A stretch of 10,382 nucleotides of DNA from CAZYHU01 sp964524475 (GCA_964524475.1 CAZGCO010000015.1:1-10382), one strand, 5' to 3'; shown: positions 1 to 6,537, counted from the first letter of the stretch. The notes: generated by a model not told the origin, from the letters alone. Translations and numbers: made by a program.

Positions 1-2000
1 GCGTTCGTTACACTACTTGCCGTTGTTGCCGTTGTTGCAGTAGTTGCCGTTGTTGCTGTCGTTGCGGTTGCTGCATTTCCTCCGATAGAGAGACCTGCTG
101 CAGTACCGGTCAAGTTAGTGGCAACTCCAGAAGAAGGAGTACCGAGCGCTCCACCTGATACTAAGATATTCGCTCCTTCGATAGAGAGAACACCAGCAGA
201 TGCACGAGCAAGGGTAGTGTCAGACGCATTACCAACTTCAAGAGACCCTACCCCAAGAGCGGTACTGGTTGACCCGGTAATTCCAGAAAGTGGAAGTCCT
301 GTTGCATTAGTCAATGTTGCAGAAGATGGGGTGCCAAGCGCTCCACCTGCATAGAGAAGTGTTGCTGAAGCATCAGGAAGGGTGAATGTTTTCTCTGCAG
401 TAGTTGGGCCAGAGAATTTAGTGAACCCATTCCCTGTTCCTCCATATGTTGAAGCAATTACTTGAGTAAGTCCTGCAGAACCATCAAAGTTGTTTCCATA
501 TATTGCACGTGGTGTGGTAAGAGTTGCAGCTGAACCGGTAGTGTTTTGATTGAGTGTTGGGAATGAGGTAAGTGCTGCTGCTGATCCGTTAGGAGCAAGG
601 TAATCAGTACCTGCAACGAAGTTAGCTGCACGGTAGTCTGATGCATATTGAGAGTTCGTTGCATTGTCTCCGGTGTTGGTTCCAGATATTGATGAATCAT
701 CGGTTAATGTAAGCGTTTTTCCATTTGCGATAGAAAGTGTACCTGTAGAAGATGAAATAGTAAGTCCGTTAATTGAAGTCGCAGCTGCAACTCCTAGATT
801 AGGAGCTGTAAATGTTTTATTGCTGAGTGTCTGTGTTCCTGTTAATGTAACAACTGTTGAATCAATACTAATATCATTAGCATTAACCGTAATTCCTGTT
901 CCACCCCCTATATCTAAAACATTTGAATTTGCAACTAATCCTGCACCAGCTAATACTGATTCATTAAGATCAAAATTAATAATATCATTTAATGCGTCAC
1001 CTGTGATTGAGAAATTTGAACCTGTTGAGGTTAGTAATAAAATATCAGTATCAGAATCAGCAACAGGACTAGTACCCAATGGTGTAGAAATCGTTCCAAA
1101 AATATTACTAGAACCACTACCTGAATTATCAGCTGAACACATCCATCCACCTGCATCGGTGTATTTTAAAATTTGATTATCAGCACAACCTTTTAGCAAG
1201 GTAAGTCCAGCAGAACCAACTTCAAGTCCTGAATTAGATGACGTTGATCCAGTAGTACCACTTGAAGTAAGTAAAATACCAAGAGTTCCTCCCTCACTTC
1301 CTGTAAAAGTAAGTCCACTATTTGAAGTTGCACCAGCAACATAATTTCCTGTAGTATTTGTTCCTAAAGCAATCAAGTCATTTAATGTTGTTGAACCAGT
1401 TCCTCCTGCTGCTATATCAATAATATTATCAGCATTTGTATCATAAACCGCTTTTGTCATGTCTCCCGTACCTGAAATAGTTTGCCATGCTGGTAAATTA
1501 CTAGAAACAACCAATGCTTGACCATTGGTTCCTATTGGCAATCTTGTAAAATTACCACTACCGTTTCTATAATAAATATCTCCTGTTGCATCCGAACCGA
1601 GACTTAGTGCTAATCCTGTAGATGACAATTTACCTGCTATGGTTAAATCTCCTGCTGAAGTTAATTTATTTAGATTTGAAAAGAATTGCAAATCCCCTGT
1701 TACTCCTGATTGAAATGTCAGCGCATTCGTTCCTGTTGCAGATAATCCAGGTGTTGCCGAACCTAACACCAAAGAACCGCTTGTTAGTACAGGAATTTGA
1801 TTTCCTGTTGCAGATTGTGCAGGCGTAAAACCACCCACTGAATTAGCATTGACACTGTATCCACTGGAAGCAATTCTTTGTCGTGGACTCAATGTTTCAA
1901 AAGAAGAAACGCTCGTACATGAACCAGATAAAGAACTCGCTACTTCTATATTCAAATAAGCTTCATCAGTTGTACTAAAATCAAAATCCAAAACATCACC
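1..2000 (-). CDS. Secreted phage-tail-fibre-like repeat protein, continuation after the gap, partial
   Basis: One frame stays open for 666 codons from the gap to the left edge, so both ends are missing here. The protein is rich in Thr, Ser, Gly, Ala and Asn. It starts with GDVLDFDFSTTDEAYLN and then SPRQRIASSGYSVNA, which completes the N-terminal domain encoded at 2297-2653. Next come modules typical of tail-fibre and structural proteins of phages and of CPR surface proteins: SATGNQIPVLTSG, AGDLTIAGKLSSTGLAL, CADNQILKY followed by GGWMC, TGTQTLSNKTFTAPNLG, SGPTTAEKTFTLPDASATL, two copies of SGGALGTPSS (near 111-158 and 303-350) and LEVGNASDTTLARASAGVL. It ends at the edge in alanine-threonine repeats. 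I infer an extracellular adhesin or fibre, probably fibrous and oligomeric. The missing C-terminus could hold a chaperone or anchor domain, but none is visible. Codon use changes near base 690. The role is uncertain; the family resemblance is good. Confidence 0.85.
21..65 (-). repeat. Five tandem Ala-Thr-Thr codon triplets
   Basis: On the minus strand five 9-base units (GCA/ACA/ACG-type codons) encode Ala-Thr-Thr five times, flanked by NAAT and ASSVTN. Low-complexity AT-rich peptides like this are common in tail-fibre-like proteins. The tract could change length by slippage in multiples of 9 bases without shifting the frame. Confidence 0.8.
1973..2000 (-). repeat. 28-base direct repeat, copy 1, ending at the gap
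   Basis: This 28-base sequence is identical to 2269-2296 in the same orientation and ends exactly at the N run. It encodes GDVLDFDFS in both copies and in the same relative frame. It looks like an unmerged contig overlap. Confidence 0.9.
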
Positions 2001-2010
2001 NNNNNNNNNN
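2001..2010. other. Assembly gap (10 N), probable false gap
   Basis: Ten Ns sit between a contig ending in the 28-base repeat and a contig that carries the same 28 bases inside it. The fixed short length suggests a placeholder rather than a measured distance. Joining at the repeat removes both the gap and 2011-2268. Confidence 0.9.
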
Positions 2011-2268
2011 GCCTTCTACATTATCAGAAACTAAAAAGTTAGGAATTCCTCCTGCATCATTATCAGAAACCAAAAAGTTAGGAATTCCTCCTGCATCATT
2101 ATCAGAAACCAAAAGGTTTGGAATCCCTCCTGCATCATTATCAGAAACCAAAAGGTTCGGAATTCCTCCTGCATTATTATCGGAACCTCAATGGCAAGAA
2201 TCGAAACCCAAATTCATCAAAGGGGAAAAAGACCCCATACTGCAAAAAATGAAGCTAGAAATAGAGAC
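2011..2268. other. Anomalous 258-base branch beside the gap
   Basis: This stretch interrupts the surface-protein gene. Read on the minus strand after the shared 28 bases, the gene's frame gives only SSLYF and a stop, and further stops follow in all minus frames. Read on the plus strand, the frame beginning at 2012 is open to a TAA at 2381-2383. It first encodes four copies of LSETK(K/R)(L/F)GIPPAS, then SEPQWQESKPKFIKGEKD and LQKMKLEIETTK, before entering sequence antisense to the surface gene. The segment therefore looks like the end of an unrelated locus, a strain variant or an insertion. I do not recognise either reading. It should not be taken as a normal part of the gene to its right. 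Confidence 0.55.
2021..2176. repeat. Four tandem 39-base repeats
   Basis: Four near-identical 39-base units start at 2021, 2060, 2099 and 2138, and a decayed fifth begins at 2177. A length of 39 is 13 codons, so the units are open in a plus frame (LSETKKLGIPPAS) and in a minus frame (DAGGIPNFLVSDN). Differences between units are slightly more conservative in the minus frame (Phe/Leu and Asp/Asn only) than in the plus frame (Lys/Arg, Leu/Phe and Ser/Leu). The minus frame, however, meets a TGA just upstream of the repeats. There are no spacers, so this is not a CRISPR array. Confidence 0.85.
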
Positions 2269-2653
2269 TACTAAAATCAAAATCCAAAACATCACCACCG
2301 ACAGATGTATCTCCGATAGGTACACTAAAAATACCATTCTTTACAAAGACGGTCATTTTTTGTGGAGTAGCTGTTGGCCATAAACGACTATCAGGAACAC
2401 CTACTGATGAATCATCATAAAAAGAAAAACGAAAACAATAATTTGTCCCACCAGAACCTCCTAATAAATTACCTGATGAATCTAACAATCGTCCCTGATG
2501 ATTCATAATACGCGGTGACCCTGTCACAGCATATGCAGTGTTCATAAAAATACTCATCACAAATATCAAGAAAAAAGTTATCTTGAAAAAATAATTTACC
2601 AGAGTAAATAATTTATTTTTTTGTACAAAAATTTTACTCTGATAAGAAGACAT
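2255..2653 (-). CDS. Secreted tail-fibre-like protein, N-terminal part (signal peptide and NHQGRLL domain)
   Basis: The frame opens at ATG 2651-2653 and stops at 2255 after 132 residues, but only residues 1-128 or so look authentic. Residues 1-42 form a long signal peptide: a basic start, a hydrophobic stretch from about 21 to 38, and a likely cleavage after Ala-Tyr-Ala (42). The mature part opens with VTGSPRIMNHQGRLLDSSG and continues through NYCFRFSFYDD, a LWP segment, VFVKNGIFSVPIGDTS and GGDVLDFDFS. This pattern is widespread at the N-terminus of secreted bacterial tail-fibre-like proteins: QGRL, then FRFSFYD, then NGIFSV, then SPRQR. The SPRQR element is found only after the gap, at 1-2000. 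Joining at the 28-base repeat keeps the frame and gives at least 785 residues. The local stop is probably an artefact or marks a truncated variant. The gene has its own likely promoter and follows the fkp terminator. Confidence 0.8.
   Translation of the reverse strand: MSSYQSKIFVQKNKLFTLVNYFFKITFFLIFVMSIFMNTAYAVTGSPRIMNHQGRLLDSSGNLLGGSGGTNYCFRFSFYDDSSVGVPDSRLWPTATPQKMTVFVKNGIFSVPIGDTSVGGDVLDFDFSSLYF
2269..2296 (-). repeat. 28-base direct repeat, copy 2, inside the surface gene
   Basis: Identical to 1973-2000. Immediately upstream on the minus strand (2297 onward) lies the intact N-terminal coding sequence. Immediately downstream lies the anomalous branch. Confidence 0.9.
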
Positions 2654-2663
2654 ATATGCTTAT

Positions 2664-2669
2664 ATTATA
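2664..2669 (-). promoter_or_regulatory. Candidate -10 box for the tail-fibre-like gene
   Basis: A perfect TATAAT on the minus strand lies about 11 bases before the ATG at 2653. Only a weak -35 (TTGTGT at 17-base spacing) precedes it. If used, transcription would start within a few bases of the ATG and give an almost leaderless message, which fits the absence of a Shine-Dalgarno sequence. AT-rich sequence makes chance matches likely. Confidence 0.35.
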
Positions 2670-2688
2670 ATCTATAATATAAATTAAC

Positions 2689-2729
2689 ACAACAAAAAAA
2701 CAACTTTTTTAAAGTTGTTTTTTTGTTGT
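2689..2729 (-). terminator. Strong intrinsic terminator after the FKBP gene
   Basis: A 19-base-pair stem (2689-2707 with 2711-2729) with a three-base loop begins 5 bases after the FKBP stop. The minus-strand transcript ends in a run of seven Us within the descending arm. The stem is A/T-rich and nearly symmetrical, so it could work in both directions. It separates the hibernation/FKBP unit from the surface gene. Confidence 0.85.
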
Positions 2730-2734
2730 TATTT

Positions 2735-3193
2735 TTATTTTATACTCAACAGTTCTACATCAAAAACAAGTGTTGCATTTGGTGGAATAACTCCTGGTAT
2801 ACCACTGGCACCATACGCTAAATTTCCTGGAATAGTAAACTGGTATTTTGATCCGACAGACATTAACTGGAGACCTTCTGTCCAACCCGCAATAACCTGA
2901 TTCAAAGGAAACGAAATAGACTGACCACGCTGATATGAACTATCAAAAACGGTTCCGTCGGTCAAACGTCCTTCATAATTAACCTCGACAGTTTGTTTTG
3001 CTGTTGGTTTTAATCCGGTTCCCTCTTTGAGAACCTTATATTGTAATCCTGATGTTGTAGTAATTGTTGATGATTCCATAGTTTTTTTAGATAATGAACT
3101 GATAGATGAAACGGAACCACGTGACCAATAATATATCAGTCCAATAAATAATATTGTAACAACTAAAATGATGATTGATGTTGATGTTTTCAT
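2735..3193 (-). CDS. Membrane-anchored FKBP-type peptidyl-prolyl cis-trans isomerase
   Basis: 152 residues. Residues 6-22 are a single hydrophobic helix (IIILVVTILFIGLI) after a short basic start, most likely an uncleaved signal anchor that places the rest outside the membrane. A Ser/Thr-rich linker (about 25-47) leads into one complete FKBP domain (48-152). The domain has the usual active-site residues: Tyr73, Phe83-Asp84, Val100-Ile101, Trp104, Tyr127 and Phe144. By family knowledge it speeds cis-trans isomerisation of Xaa-Pro bonds and helps fold exported proteins, as FkpA and Mip do. It starts 18 bases after the hibernation factor and is probably co-transcribed with it. It lies just upstream of a secreted fibre gene, a plausible client, but that link is only inferred. 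The start is the ATG before the hydrophobic helix; no Shine-Dalgarno is seen. Confidence 0.93.
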   Translation of the reverse strand: MKTSTSIIILVVTILFIGLIYYWSRGSVSSISSLSKKTMESSTITTTSGLQYKVLKEGTGLKPTAKQTVEVNYEGRLTDGTVFDSSYQRGQSISFPLNQVIAGWTEGLQLMSVGSKYQFTIPGNLAYGASGIPGVIPPNATLVFDVELLSIK

Positions 3194-3211
3194 AATAACA
3201 ATATATCACGA

Positions 3212-3565
3212 TTAATATCGTCTGAGAAGTTTTTTTAAGAGTGCACTCCCTCGCCGCATCAAGGTACGATTTTTTACTTTATCTGCTTTTACTTGTTCAA
3301 TAATATCATGTGTCACCGTGTCGATATTTTGATACGTATTATTCCCAAGTACCCTTGCAAAATAAGTATTTCCTTGAATTTTTAATTTAATTTCTGCTAA
3401 ATATACCTGATTTCCCGATTTGTGATGTTCTGTTGTTCTGCCACATTCTATATAAACATAGGCATCACTCGTAATAAATTTTTCTAGGTTTTTTATTTTT
3501 GTATGAATATATGATGATAACGCAGGAGTCATGTCTATGTGAAGTCCTTTTATATTTACATTCAT
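3212..3565 (-). CDS. hpf: Ribosome hibernation promoting factor, short form (HPF/RaiA family)
   Basis: 117 residues from ATG 3563-3565. The first strand reads MNVNIKGLHIDMTPALSSYI, followed by a helix with KIKNLEKFI, which is the standard HPF/YfiA opening. The middle holds the amphipathic strands (AYVYIECGRTT, VYLAEIKLKIQGNTYFA) and a second long helix (YQNIDTVTHDIIEQVKADK). The tail (94-117) is very basic, ending LLKKLLRRY, and can contact rRNA. The C-terminal dimerisation domain of long HPF is absent. Family members bind the 30S decoding region and idle ribosomes under starvation. An upstream GTG at 3710-3712 would add 49 residues that do not match the family, so the later ATG is chosen. 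It follows the ribosomal operon terminator and heads the FKBP unit. Confidence 0.9.
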   Translation of the reverse strand: MNVNIKGLHIDMTPALSSYIHTKIKNLEKFITSDAYVYIECGRTTEHHKSGNQVYLAEIKLKIQGNTYFARVLGNNTYQNIDTVTHDIIEQVKADKVKNRTLMRRGSALLKKLLRRY

Positions 3566-3573
3566 AATATTTC

Positions 3574-3597
3574 TGTACCGTTGGTTATGTCGGTACA
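3574..3597 (-). promoter_or_regulatory. Stem-loop in the hpf leader
   Basis: A 7-base-pair inverted repeat (TGTACCG/CGGTACA) with a 10-base loop lies between the candidate -10 box and the hpf start, ending about 8 bases before the ATG. It could be an operator or an RNA hairpin controlling initiation. Chance cannot be excluded. Confidence 0.35.
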
Positions 3598-3602
3598 CGT
3601 TT

Positions 3603-3608
3603 ATTATA
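3603..3608 (-). promoter_or_regulatory. Candidate -10 box for hpf-FKBP
   Basis: A perfect TATAAT on the minus strand lies 37 bases before the hpf ATG; the -35 (TTCAAG at 17 bases) is weak. A second TATAAT at 3680-3685 is an alternative. A promoter is expected here because the unit follows a strong terminator. Confidence 0.4.
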
Positions 3609-3712
3609 CTCCTCGTGGGTATGTCTTGAAAATATTTACAACACATTGTCATGTTTCGTAATAAAAAAATTTTCTTTGTATTATATGAATAAATTACCAA
3701 AAATAAAAACAC

Positions 3713-3747
3713 ATCAAAAAACCACTCTTAACGAGTGGTTTTTTGAT
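3713..3747 (-). terminator. Intrinsic terminator of the tuf-rplB operon
   Basis: A perfect 15-base-pair stem (3713-3727 with 3733-3747), GC-rich near the loop (CCACTC/GAGTGG) with a 5-base loop. On the minus strand it is followed by a six-T run, 22 bases after the rplB stop. It ends the ribosomal block where rpsS would normally follow. Confidence 0.9.
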
Positions 3748-3769
3748 AGAATATACTCTATATCTAATA

Positions 3770-4606
3770 TTATCTACTACCTTTTCGGCGAGTAATAATA
3801 GCGTAGTTAGAATATTTCTTTGGACTACGAGTTTTAACACCATAAGCTTGTTTTCCATGGCGAGTTTTTGGCCCGCGACGGAGTCCAATACCTTGACGTC
3901 CTTCTCCTCCTCCGTGTGGGTGATCCACTGGATTCATTGCTGATCCACGAACAGTAGGACGAATACCGAGCCAACGACTACGTCCTGCTTTTCCTTTGTT
4001 TACCAGTTGGTATTCAGAGTTTGATACAGCACCAATAGTTGCCCAACATGTCTCAGGGACAGTACGAATCTCTCCTGAAGGTAGTTTTAAATGGGTTTTT
4101 CCATCATCATGAGCCGCAACACTGGCAAAAGACCCAGCACTACGTACCATTTTTGCTCCACCTAATGGTTTTATCTCGATATTATATACAAATGTTCCTA
4201 CAGGAATCATTTTTAATGGCAATCGATTTCCAGGTTTTTGTGGTGCAGATTCTGATGCAACAACAGTATTCCCTACGGTTAATCCCTGGGGCAATACCAT
4301 GTATCGTCGTTCTCCATCTGCGTAACAAACGAGACCGATAAATGCTGAACGAAATGGATCGTATTCAACGGTTTCAATACGTGCAACGATATTTTTCTTG
4401 TCCATTTTGAAATCTACAATACGGTATGATTTCTTGTTTCCTCCTCCTTGATGTGGCACAGTAACACGTCCCTGGTTATTACGCCCTCCGTGTTTTTTAA
4501 TACCAATAGTCAAAGGTTTGTAGGGTTCACTGGTAGTCAGTACCCCTTTATATGTCACGACAGACATTTGTCGTCGTGATGCACTGGTTGGTTTATATTT
4601 CTTCAT
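3770..4606 (-). CDS. rplB: 50S ribosomal protein L2
   Basis: 278 residues, the normal length for bacterial L2. It begins MKKYKPTSASRRQMSV and has the RNA-binding fold through the middle (GGGNKKSYRIVDFKMDK, ARIETVEYDPFRSAFIGLV). Near the C-terminus it carries the L2 signature TVRGSAMNPVDHPHGGGEGR, including the conserved histidine near the peptidyl-transferase centre. The tail is basic (KKYSNYAIITRRKGSR). L2 binds 23S rRNA, helps join the subunits and is essential for peptidyl transfer. It sits 70 bases after rplW, a wider spacer than rplD-rplW, and a strong terminator follows. The usual next gene, rpsS (S19), is absent here. Confidence 0.98.
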   Translation of the reverse strand: MKKYKPTSASRRQMSVVTYKGVLTTSEPYKPLTIGIKKHGGRNNQGRVTVPHQGGGNKKSYRIVDFKMDKKNIVARIETVEYDPFRSAFIGLVCYADGERRYMVLPQGLTVGNTVVASESAPQKPGNRLPLKMIPVGTFVYNIEIKPLGGAKMVRSAGSFASVAAHDDGKTHLKLPSGEIRTVPETCWATIGAVSNSEYQLVNKGKAGRSRWLGIRPTVRGSAMNPVDHPHGGGEGRQGIGLRRGPKTRHGKQAYGVKTRSPKKYSNYAIITRRKGSR

Positions 4607-4631
4607 AGAATATATATGACAATACGTACTG

Positions 4632-4649
4632 TATTACATTAATGTAATA
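4632..4649. repeat. 18-base perfect palindrome between rplW and rplB
   Basis: TATTACATTAATGTAATA reads the same on both strands and sits in the 70-base rplW-rplB spacer, 26 bases before the rplB ATG. It resembles a dimeric-repressor half-site pair, but an AT-rich spacer can produce one by chance. No T tract follows, so it is not a terminator. Confidence 0.4.
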
Positions 4650-4676
4650 AGTTTTGCTGTCGATAAAATAATAATA

Positions 4677-4991
4677 TTACGCAAGTTCGATAGAATCACC
4701 TTTTTTTAAGGTAATCATAGCTTTCTTGGTTAATTTTGATTTCCCGTTACGTCCACGAACAAACACATTTTGTGATTTACTCACAATAGTATTCACTGAT
4801 ACAGGATCAATACCATACATAGCTTTTATAGCTCGTTTGATAGAGATTTTGTTTGCATCACGTGCCACATTGAATGTATAGGTACGGTTTTCACCTGCAT
4901 ATGCTGCTTTTTCTGTCACACGAGGTGAGAGAATAACACCAGCGAGCGCAGTAGAAAGGTTTTTTATTTCGTTTATTTTTAAATTTGCCAT
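4677..4991 (-). CDS. rplW: 50S ribosomal protein L23
   Basis: 104 residues, within the usual 95-110. The sequence has the L23 order: SPRVTEKAAYAGENRTYTFNV near residues 22-42, KISIKRAIKAMYGIDPVSVNT in the middle, and a basic extended loop (VFVRGRNGKSKLTKKAMITL) before the last strand. L23 lies at the exit of the peptide tunnel and is the docking site for trigger factor and the signal recognition particle. It follows rplD by 15 bases and precedes rplB, the standard order. A short N-terminal extension (MANLKINEIKNLS) precedes the conserved part. Confidence 0.96.
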   Translation of the reverse strand: MANLKINEIKNLSTALAGVILSPRVTEKAAYAGENRTYTFNVARDANKISIKRAIKAMYGIDPVSVNTIVSKSQNVFVRGRNGKSKLTKKAMITLKKGDSIELA

Positions 4992-5006
4992 AAATAGAGA
5001 GATAAA

Positions 5007-5702
5007 TTAAGCCTGAACTACTGCACTACCTGCAACTGTCTTGAGAGACAATATATCAGTAGAAACAACAGGTTTTTCGACGACCAAGTAACGATAAGTC
5101 ATAACATCCACAGGGTTGATATGACGAATTTCTTTAACAGTAACATGAGCGAGATTACGGAAAGATTTTGCAATTTCTGGAGTTTTTTCTGGAACCAATA
5201 CCAATACATTGTTATGTTTTGGAGTGTTCAAGGTAGTAAATCCATCAATATGAGCCAAGTGTTGCATAATACGCATAGCACCTGCAGTCTTGATTTCATT
5301 CATTGCAAAATCATCAACAAAAATCATTTTGTTATCAGCCAATTTTTGTGACAAGGTAACAAACAATGCTTTTGTTTTCATTTTACGATTAATCTTTTTA
5401 GAATAATCTTTGTCTTTGTTGGGACCATGAGTGATACCTCCACCAACCCAGATTGGTGAACGAGTAGATCCGTGACGAGCACGTCCTGTTCCCTTTTGAC
5501 GCCAAGGTTTTTTACCTCCTCCGGATACGTCACCGCGTCCTTTGGTGTGGGCTAACCCTGTACGTGCATTTGATTGCATACCCGTAACAACCTGGTGAAC
5601 CAAGTCGGCATTCCAAGGTAATTGGAACATATATGCAGGTACCTGCGCTGTTCCGTTTTCTTTACCTTCATTAGTATAGAGTTTTACTGAGAGATTTTCC
5701 AT
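5007..5702 (-). CDS. rplD: 50S ribosomal protein L4
   Basis: 231 residues from ATG 5700-5702. It begins MENLSVKLYTNEGKENG. The hallmark L4 extended loop lies at about 50-95 (TKGRGDVSGGGKKPWRQKG, TGRARHGSTRSPIWVGGG) and reaches into the tunnel wall near 23S rRNA. It is followed by KMKTKALFVTLSQKLADNK and a C-terminal alpha/beta domain (VLVLVPEKTPEIAKSFRN). In some bacteria L4 also represses its own S10 operon; no such element is proven here, but the hairpin cluster after rpsJ is a candidate. The start lies 4 bases after the rplC stop, suggesting coupled translation. An upstream TTG at 5723 would overlap rplC and adds nothing conserved. Confidence 0.97.
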   Translation of the reverse strand: MENLSVKLYTNEGKENGTAQVPAYMFQLPWNADLVHQVVTGMQSNARTGLAHTKGRGDVSGGGKKPWRQKGTGRARHGSTRSPIWVGGGITHGPNKDKDYSKKINRKMKTKALFVTLSQKLADNKMIFVDDFAMNEIKTAGAMRIMQHLAHIDGFTTLNTPKHNNVLVLVPEKTPEIAKSFRNLAHVTVKEIRHINPVDVMTYRYLVVEKPVVSTDILSLKTVAGSAVVQA

Positions 5703-5706
5703 ACAA

Positions 5707-6318
5707 TTATGCAGTGATTTCAAGAAGTGTTCCTGGTTTCCCTGGAAGTGCTCCTTTTACAATCATAATATTACGAGTACTGTCGACAGCAAGTACCTTG
5801 AGGTTTTTAACAGTAGTTCTATCAGATCCCATACGTCCTGCCATGCGCATACCTTTTGCTACACGCTGCAATCCTCCTGGACCGATAGATCCTGCTTCAC
5901 GTTCACTGTGTTTTTGTCCGTGAGTTCGTCGTCCTCCATGAAAACCATGGCGTTTTACTACTCCTTGGAATCCTTTTCCTTTTGAAATACCAGAAATACT
6001 GATGATTTCATTTGGAGCAAAGATATCAACACCAATCACCTGACCACGTGCATAATCCATTGGATTTTCTACACGAAATTCACGTACGAAACGGAATTTA
6101 CCCAGGTCACCAAAATGACCTAATAGTGGTTTTGTGATATTTTTTTCACGTTTTTCTCCTGCCGCGATTTGAATCGCGTCATAACCATCAGGAGAACTGG
6201 TTGTTTTTACTTGGGTTACGGTCGCAGGAGTTACTTGTACCATAGTCGCAGCATGTGCGCGTCCATTGGTATCAAAAAACTGCGTCATTCCCATTTTTGT
6301 TCCGAGAAGTTGTTTCAT
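5707..6318 (-). CDS. rplC: 50S ribosomal protein L3
   Basis: 203 residues, a normal length. The N-terminus MKQLLGTKMGMTQFFDTNGR is classic L3. The central loop that reaches toward the peptidyl-transferase centre is present (GFQGVVKRHGFHGGRRTHGQ, REAGSIGPGGLQRVAKGMRM), and the C-terminal barrel ends KGALPGKPGTLLEITA. L3 is an early 50S assembly protein. The start is the first ATG with family-like sequence. Upstream is a 298-base spacer separating it from rpsJ, although these genes are normally a few bases apart; downstream it nearly abuts rplD. Confidence 0.97.
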   Translation of the reverse strand: MKQLLGTKMGMTQFFDTNGRAHAATMVQVTPATVTQVKTTSSPDGYDAIQIAAGEKREKNITKPLLGHFGDLGKFRFVREFRVENPMDYARGQVIGVDIFAPNEIISISGISKGKGFQGVVKRHGFHGGRRTHGQKHSEREAGSIGPGGLQRVAKGMRMAGRMGSDRTTVKNLKVLAVDSTRNIMIVKGALPGKPGTLLEITA

Positions 6319-6537
6319 AGTTGTCGATTATCAGAGGTGAGTATTTTATACAGTATATCTCTCATAATATTTGTATTTTTTATAAAACGTTCGAGTGCAC
6401 CAGGTTTATACGTAGGTACTACCAGTGTTACGAGTTCTTATAAAAAAGAAAAAATATTATGGGAAGATGCACGTAGTAAAATGTCCACATGACCTAAGTT
6501 ATTAAATAAAATAGCTACATATAACAATTGCTAGCCC
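6319..6537 (-). other. rpsJ-rplC spacer, plain part
   Basis: No convincing gene is seen. An AT-rich stretch holds a possible 20-residue frame on the minus strand (6428-6490), rich in Phe, Tyr and Ile (MWTFYYVHLP...). It may be a leader peptide or chance. A TATAAA lies near 6343-6348 without a good -35, so a separate rplC promoter is possible but weak. Confidence 0.4.

Noticed and set aside
458..700. An 80-residue minus-strand frame with a Met start
   Set aside because: It is out of frame with the fibre protein, which is open through the whole area and has recognisable modules. The alternative is a glutamine/leucine-rich shift of the same codons.
664..1176. A 170-residue plus-strand open frame in the left region
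   Set aside because: It lies antisense to the 666-codon fibre frame. It has no family resemblance, and its composition mirrors the Thr/Ser/Ala codons of the opposite strand.
2021..2176. CRISPR array
   Set aside because: The 39-base units are back to back without spacers, and no cas gene is present.
2011..2296. Diversity-generating retroelement or transposon insertion
   Set aside because: There is no reverse transcriptase, template/variable repeat pair, terminal inverted repeat or transposase. The 28-base direct repeat is far longer than usual target duplications and is better explained as a contig overlap.
3566..3712. N-terminal extension of the hibernation factor from a GTG
   Set aside because: The added 49 residues do not match the family and overlap likely promoter boxes.
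4039..4341. A 100-residue plus-strand frame opposite rplB
   Set aside because: rplB is unmistakable on the minus strand and fills this interval.
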